DNA of 64,000 nucleotides from Streptomyces sp. Je 1-332 (GTDB taxonomy: Bacteria > Actinomycetota > Actinomycetes > Streptomycetales > Streptomycetaceae): the NCBI RefSeq assembly GCF_040730185.1, contig NZ_CP160402.1, positions 8,184,001 to 8,248,000 of the forward strand, written 5' to 3'. The position numbers were made by a program, and so were the translations under genes. Numbering within the stretch: position 1 is the first letter of the stretch; every line of letters starts with the position of its first letter. Positions 59,437 through 64,000 of this stretch are shown piece by piece. The notes beneath the pieces are model-generated. The model was not told the origin of the DNA, searched no databases, and saw only the letters and a program-made list of their open reading frames with translations.

Positions 59437-59640
59437 TCACCCACGAACGGTCTTCTCCGCACCGTCCGAGCCGCCCGCCACGGAGAGCGTCGGCATCGTC
59501 CAACTGCCGTCCAGGACCGAGGCATCCGCGCCATAGACGCGGATGGCGACGGTGAAGGGGCCCTCTGGCGCGGGCAGCCAGTTCGCCGCCTGCTTCGGGA
59601 CGGACGGGGACTCCTTCTGGACGTGACTCGTGAAGATTCA
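59437..59640 (-). pseudogene. DUF1214 (DUF1254/1214) C-terminal fragment
   Basis: Minus strand, one frame: FTSHVQKESPSVPKQAANWLP, PEGPFTVAIRVYGADASVLDG, WTMPTLSVAGG, stop. The NWLPAP.GPF....R.Y.P....LDG.W..P pattern is the C-terminus of DUF1214 proteins. The N-terminal part is absent. Confidence 0.6.
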
Positions 59641-59879
59641 TCGCCCCAGTGTTCGCTAGCCGCTGCTCAAACTGGTCGCAAACGCTGTTGCTGAAGGTGA
59701 ACAAAGCCGCAGGCTAGCTCTCATCGATGATTCTGTGCCACGTCTTCTCGGCCGTTCCGGACTGCGGGCCACCGTGCACCGTAGGGCGTATCGGGTGACG
59801 CGCGCGGCGCTCATCGCGCGCCTGACGGTGTGTTGCTTCTGCCTTCACGCAGGCTGACCGTGAGCCTAGGAGGCGTCTC

Positions 59880-60716
59880 ATGTCTTTGTCCGCCTGTGCA
59901 CCTCGCCGGATGCCGGCTGTCCTAGCCGTTCTGGGCGTGGGTATTCCGGTTCTTGCTCTCGTGTTGTCGGGTACGGCGGGTGCTGTTCCTGGTGCGCCTG
60001 AGCCCTCTCATCCTGAGGATGACTTCGCCGGCTCGCAGATCCTCAAGCATGAGGGTATGAGCAAGAGCGGCGTCGCACCCCCGGCCACCCGGGGGACGGA
60101 GGGGGTCGACGTCAGCAGTCATCAGCGCAACGTCGCATGGGCACCGCTGTGGAAGTCCGGGGTGAGGTTCGCCTACATCAAGGCGACGGAGTCCAAGAGT
60201 TACAAGAACCCGTTCTTCGCCCAGCAGTACAACGGGGCTTACAAGACCGGCATCATCCGGGGCGCCTACCACTTCGCCACCCCCAACACCTCCAACGGCG
60301 CCACCCAGGCCCGATACTTCCTCGCTCACGGCGGTGGCTGGTCCAAGGACGGCAAAACCCTCCCCGGCGCTCTCGACATGGAGTACAACCCCTACGGTGC
60401 CACCTGCTACGGACTGAGCCACCAGGGCATGGTCAACTGGGTCAGGGACTTCTTCAGAACGTACAAGGCGAAGACCGGCCGGGATGTCGTGCTGTACACC
60501 TCCACCAGCTGGTGGAAGACCTGTACCGGGAACTACTCCGGGTTCAGTAAGACCAACCCCCTGTGGGTACCGCGCTACGGTTCGTCCGTCGGAGCCCTGC
60601 CTGGGGGCTGGAAATACCAGACCGTGTGGCAGTACACCTCCACAGGAGCGATGGTCGGCGACCACAACCGGTTCAACGGGAGTCTGGACCGTGTGAAGGC
60701 TTTCGCGAACGGCTGA
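59880..60716 (+). CDS. GH25 lysozyme (secreted)
   Basis: A 278-residue muramidase starting ATG 59880 with a perfect GGAGG 8 nt upstream. Signal peptide about 1-35 (VLAVLGVGIPVLALVLSG). Catalytic Asp77 in GVDVSSHQ, Asp166 and Glu168 in ALDMEYNP; other strands FAYIKATES, YHFATPN, VLYTSTSWW, WQYTS fit the GH25 barrel, as in cellosyl-type lysozymes. No cell-wall-binding repeats. It should cleave N-acetylmuramic bonds in competitor or own walls. An intact, complete gene among many broken ones. Confidence 0.93.
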   Translation: MSLSACAPRRMPAVLAVLGVGIPVLALVLSGTAGAVPGAPEPSHPEDDFAGSQILKHEGMSKSGVAPPATRGTEGVDVSSHQRNVAWAPLWKSGVRFAYIKATESKSYKNPFFAQQYNGAYKTGIIRGAYHFATPNTSNGATQARYFLAHGGGWSKDGKTLPGALDMEYNPYGATCYGLSHQGMVNWVRDFFRTYKAKTGRDVVLYTSTSWWKTCTGNYSGFSKTNPLWVPRYGSSVGALPGGWKYQTVWQYTSTGAMVGDHNRFNGSLDRVKAFANG

Positions 60717-60961
60717 CCGGCGTCCTGGCATTACACATTGACCACTTCATGAATGGCCTTGCGCTCGACACTCCTCCCGCGCACGGCGGCTAGATGAGCA
60801 GCAGCCGGTGGCGCAGCATGGTCGTCGACCGACGCGCCTCACCCTCCCGTAGACCCGGCCCGGACTGACCGTACAAACCACTTGGCCTGCACGGCCGCTT
60901 ACAGCGCGCCGTGCCTGCTGGCATCGCGCCCGGCGTGGCCCTACCACCACCAACACCACCG
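60717..60961. other. Gene-free stretch
   Basis: Contains no supported gene; lies between the lysozyme gene and the end of a degraded BTAD-type gene. Confidence 0.4.
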
Positions 60962-61645
60962 GCCGAGGTCGAACGCAGTCGTCCTCACGTCTGCACTGCG
61001 GGGCTGCTCTGGTCGAGGAAGATACGTATGAGCTGCGCGGAGCTCCATCGGCAGGCCCAGTGAGTGGTTGACGTGGTCCAGTCGGGAGATCGCGGTAGTG
61101 AGTCCGCTGCGGTTGCCGGCGGCTGCTTCGACCTGGAACCAGTCGCGGTGGAGAACACAGATAGCGACGGTGTGTCCAGTGCTCACGATGCGCATCCTGA
61201 TCTCCAGTTGCAGTGGTTCGCTCCAGGGCAGGGGCTGCGCGCCGAACGGCTGTCCGCGGACCTGGCCCAGCGGCCTTCTCCAGCCGGGTGAGCCCGGCAG
61301 GCCGTGGGGGAGTGCTGCTTCGACGGTCTCCTGGAAGCGGTGCCAGTCGCAGCAATTCTTGTCGGAAAGCGCATAGGGGTCGGACTTGATGGCGCGGCGC
61401 GGTACATAGGAGCTGCTGTCGCCGTCCTGCCGATGCTGCGGCGCAGCCCGCCCAGGCGCGCGTTGAGTATGTCGCTCGAACAGGGCCTGGCCGGGTCCAT
61501 GTCCGCGCACAGACTGGCGGTGCTGCGTCCGCTCTTCAGGTGCAGTTAGCGCGGCCAGTTGCGACTCGCGGGTGTCATGGCGGGAGGCTGCGACTCCCGT
61601 GATTGCAACCGGGCCGAGAACCCGGATCTGAACAGGCCCACGAGG
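60962..61645 (-). pseudogene. BTAD-family (large LysM/BTAD membrane protein) C-terminal pseudogene
   Basis: Minus strand, in order: VQIRVLGPVAITGVAASRHD, then in a second frame MDPARPCSSDILNARLGGLR, back to SYVPRRAIKSDPYALSDKNC, RFQETVEAALPHG, GQPFGAQPLPWSEPLQLEI, WFQVEAAAGNRSGLTTAISR. This is the C-terminal BTAD-type region of the large Streptomyces membrane proteins with LysM and BTAD domains. Frame changes near 61500 and a missing ~30-residue segment (after VAICV) show decay. Ends without a recognisable native stop context. Confidence 0.65.
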
Positions 61646-61973
61646 TGGGTGACTCGCAACGTGCGGGCCTGCGTGGCGAGCGATAGGTGCGCAACCGATC
61701 GGCCGTCGGTCGCGAAGCGTAGGGCAGCCAGGTGTGCAGCGTCGCCTGCGCGCGCAGGCAGCTAAGCGCCCCCTCATACCCAGCGGATACAAGAGTGACC
61801 TGGCACCGCGCCGCGACGCCGACCGCGCGGTGGCCGGTTCGTCCGTGAGGAGCGGGCGTGCGACGCGCTGGGGCTTAGCTGGCCCTGAGTCATCAATCAA
61901 CGCAGCCTTAAGGATCACGGTTCGAGGTCGGCAACGGGGGAGTGGCGCCGCACGGACGTCTACGTTCGATCTT

Positions 61974-62729
61974 GTGAGTTACCAAGCAGCCGTCCCAGAC
62001 CCGTCCATGTACCCCGCGCTCTCCTCCTACCTGACGCAGACTTCGACGCGCGCGTCGGAACGACATTCGTGTACGGCGGTGGGGGCGTCGCGCCCGGGGG
62101 ACGGGCCGACACACGTGGCGCCCACCCCGGGCAGGAAGGGAAAGGGACACCACCGCGCGGCCGTTTCCAAAGACCGACGGCCTCAGTCCCGCCCTCATGC
62201 CCGCCATGGCGCGATCAAGCCCAGACGGGGCTTCCCGCCGCTCTCCTTCGGCTATGCGTCCGCGGCGCTGCTCGTCCTCACCGCCGGGCTCCTGGCCCAG
62301 TCCCAACGTCACCCGGCCCCCGCCAGTCCGCACGCCGCGCCTCCCGCGCGGCAAGGGCACGCTCCCGGTCACAAGTCTTCGCCCGTCCCCGACAAGGCAC
62401 CCTCCGCGCCCGCCTCGCCCAGCAAGCCCGCTCCACACCCAAGGCTCCCGGGGAGTGCCGAGCACGACGCCCCGCCTGCCCGCTCGAGTCAGGCAGCCGA
62501 CAGCGCAGCCGCGTCGAGCGTGCTGCACGTGGGCAGCACAGGCACCTCGGTCCGGCAGTTGCAGGAGCAGTTGGGCCGACTACGCCTCTACACCGGCCCC
62601 GTGGACGGCTACTACAGTCACGACGTCGCGGCCGCTGTCGCGCGCATGCAACAGGCACGCGCCATCAACGAACCTCTCGGCGTCTACGGCCCGGACACCC
62701 GCAACGCCATCAGCACCGCGGCGATGTAA
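61974..62729 (+). CDS. Peptidoglycan-binding membrane protein
   Basis: GTG 61974 start (VSYQAAVPDPSMYPAL) is chosen over ATG 62007; upstream frame is open but non-coding-like. About 95 cytosolic Pro/Ser/Arg residues, a TM helix (SFGYASAALLVLTAGLLAQ), a Pro/Ala linker outside, and a C-terminal peptidoglycan_binding_1 domain (VLHVGSTGTSVRQLQEQLGRL, YTGPVDGYYSHDVAAAVARM, GVYGPDTRNAIS). It anchors to the wall from the membrane; enzymatic partner unknown. Divergent from the BTAD-type pseudogene. Confidence 0.75.
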   Translation: MSYQAAVPDPSMYPALSSYLTQTSTRASERHSCTAVGASRPGDGPTHVAPTPGRKGKGHHRAAVSKDRRPQSRPHARHGAIKPRRGFPPLSFGYASAALLVLTAGLLAQSQRHPAPASPHAAPPARQGHAPGHKSSPVPDKAPSAPASPSKPAPHPRLPGSAEHDAPPARSSQAADSAAASSVLHVGSTGTSVRQLQEQLGRLRLYTGPVDGYYSHDVAAAVARMQQARAINEPLGVYGPDTRNAISTAAM

Positions 62730-62811
62730 CGCTGGCTGCCCTGTGCCAGGGCGGCGAGTACTTGCCCGAGAAGCCTCCGCTGAACGCTCCATCCATCGAA
62801 GTGGGGTTGAT

Positions 62812-63030
62812 TCAGCCGGACATGGCGCAGCGGCCGCACTTCTCCTTCCAGGTCGGAGCGGCTACCGTGCGGACATCGTCGTACAGGTGCCATTCGCCCT
62901 GCTCTACCCGGGGGGCATAGGTCCGTATGCGGTCGTTGCCGGTGTCGACCTCGTTCATGCCTCCTGTGCCGATGTGCATGCCGCCGGAGTTGTAGGTGGA
63001 GGCATAGGCGAACTCGGATGCGCTGTAGAG
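62812..63030 (-). pseudogene. Protein fragment, unrecognised
   Basis: One frame reads CLYSASEFAYASTYNSGGMH, GTGGMNEVDTGNDRIRTYAPR, EQGEWHLYDDVRTVAAPTW and ends at a stop. It looks like the C-terminus of an unknown secreted protein; no start, family not recognised. Confidence 0.35.
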
Positions 63031-63039
63031 GCAGGAGAG

Positions 63040-63318
63040 GGAGTTCCACGAGCAATTCGAAGGTCTCTGGGAGAACATCCGCAAGCGCCGCTCGACCGTC
63101 GCAATCGCGGGGCCGGACCCGGTGGTGAAGGCGGAAGGCGCGTTCGCCGACGACGTCAGGTCCTTCAGAAACGACGTCGTACACCGCCGCAAGGGACACC
63201 TGTTCACGAGAAGCACCGCTTCGAACGGCGCCTGGACTTCTTCACCGAGGCGGCACGTACAGCGCTGGAGGATGAAGGCCACTCATCCGGGGCCCCTAGC
63301 GCAACGGCAGCTCCGTAA
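63040..63318 (+). pseudogene. Fragment of small helical protein, frameshifted
   Basis: EQFEGLWENIRKRRSTVAIAG, PDPVVKAEGAFADDVRSFRN, then after a shift RRLDFFTEAARTALEDEGH. The pieces fit a helical family of uncharacterised actinomycete proteins. Both start and reading frame are broken. Confidence 0.4.
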
Positions 63319-63679
63319 GCATGACGGCATAGACCGGGGAGTCGGGGAAGGGCTGAGGCTCCCCAACTTTCCGGAAGCGCGGTCGACGGCGCCTGTAGCG
63401 CGATCTTCTCGGCGGATCGGTCGCCGATGCTGCATGTTGCTGGCTACGCTTCTGGTGGGGCCGGGCGCCGGTGCGAGTCCTACTGCGCCAACAGGGGGGG
63501 GCAGGTGGACGATATGGCCGTAGGGCGTGATGATTGTCGTCGCTTGTCGAGGGTCAGCGATCCTGCGCAGGCGCCACCGGTCTGACCTGGGGCTGTGCAG
63601 GTTGGCTCGAGTGGGTTGGAGCGTGCTGGCTCACCGAATCTGCGCAGAGGTCGGCGCACGCCTGTTGTGAGTTGGTGGG
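63319..63679. other. Gene-free stretch
   Basis: No gene supported on either strand. Confidence 0.4.
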
Positions 63680-64000
63680 GTGGCGGCAGTGGGTTTGCCA
63701 GCAGGACATGGCGAAGCGTCAGCCGCGGTTGCCTACGCGGACCACGACCGGGTGCAGCACCACACATACAAATGCGGGCTCTGTCGGTGGAATGGCTACC
63801 GCCTTGCCTCTACGACGCACGCGTGGTCGGCTACTCACGCCCTGAGCACCGGCGCCGAGCCCGACTCGGACAGCGGCCTGTACCGACAGCGGGTCTTCTT
63901 CCCGCTCCTACACGACCGCGACAGGCTGCCCACTGGCCTCTACCAAGAAGCCTCTATGGGGGTTCCTCAGGTGGACCGGGTGGATGTGCCGTCCAGGGCA
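63680..64000 (+). CDS. Zinc-ribbon-like hypothetical protein, 3' end cut by window
   Basis: GTG 63680 (VAAVGLPAGHGEASAAVAYAD) opens a frame that continues to the window edge. It contains HHTYKCGLCRWNGYRLAST (C-x2-C) and AWSATHALSTGAEPDSDSG, YRQRVFFPLLHDRDRLPTG. The C-x2-C pair with nearby His suggests a zinc ribbon. Family not recognised and start uncertain. Confidence 0.4.
   Translation, partial: MAAVGLPAGHGEASAAVAYADHDRVQHHTYKCGLCRWNGYRLASTTHAWSATHALSTGAEPDSDSGLYRQRVFFPLLHDRDRLPTGLYQEASMGVPQVDRVDVPSRA

Noticed and set aside
1..64000. CRISPR array or prophage
   Set aside because: No regularly spaced direct repeats of 25-40 bp and no phage structural, integrase or terminase genes were seen.

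Overview
The window is high-GC, densely coded DNA whose third codon positions are almost always G or C. Gene families, start-codon use (many GTG, one TTG), strong purine-rich Shine-Dalgarno sites and protein sequences all look like Streptomyces or a close relative. The gene mix suggests accessory or chromosome-arm DNA: regulator-plus-enzyme pairs, antibiotic-type transporters, many broken genes and insertion-sequence remnants, and almost no housekeeping genes. The exceptions are a RecA gene without its usual recX partner and an extra-looking methionine aminopeptidase. No rRNA, tRNA, CRISPR array or complete biosynthetic cluster was seen.

Layout. 1-7.2 kb: a cut short-chain dehydrogenase, small hypothetical genes, a LURP-one-like protein, a LysR/enol-lactonase-like divergent pair, an internally deleted P-loop kinase and a uracil-DNA-glycosylase-like protein. 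7.3-13.2 kb: an MFS exporter, then a translationally coupled operon (quinone oxidoreductase, alpha/beta hydrolase, SDR) divergent from a LysR regulator with a perfect palindrome between them. 13.6-18 kb: IstB and ISL3 remnants, a HAD hydrolase, a DUF6368 protein, a secreted tandem-repeat protein, a nitronate monooxygenase and a broken sensor kinase. 18.3-21.3 kb: LysR, diaminopropionate ammonia-lyase-like enzyme and LysE exporter. 21.5-25.4 kb: a monooxygenase gene behind an orphan MerR-type site, a DHFR-like reductase, an IS701 remnant, a MazF-like protein and a MerR/SDR pair with a probably leaderless promoter. 25.5-29.6 kb: a four-gene operon of ABC ATPase, permease, response regulator and histidine kinase.

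30-36 kb: a phosphotransferase, CBS protein, MerR/methyltransferase pair, an IS5-family element with a programmed frameshift that abuts a truncated DUF4232 gene, then glycoside hydrolase fragments. 36-44 kb: TetR/VOC pair with a perfect operator, a threonine-synthase-like enzyme with a YheO-type regulator, an anti-sigma-like ATPase, a broken phosphotransferase, and a methionine aminopeptidase divergent from an XRE regulator across twin palindromes. 44-50 kb: a Tat-exported DUF839 protein, and an ABC transporter followed by an SDR and a deazaflavin-type oxidoreductase, with a PAP2-like phosphatase. 50.8-64 kb: recA with a LexA-like site, an S41 peptidase, a DCC protein, a second DHFR-like protein, a second LURP-one-like protein carrying a Trp-rich membrane segment, a GH25 lysozyme, a degraded BTAD-family gene and a peptidoglycan-binding membrane protein, among many fragments.

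The recurring theme is small regulator/target units with well-preserved operators set in decaying DNA. The observations I consider most worth following are the recX-less recA, the secreted repeat protein, the two LURP-one-like paralogues, the MerR/SDR leaderless promoter, the XRE/Map pair and a 110-bp dispersed repeat.
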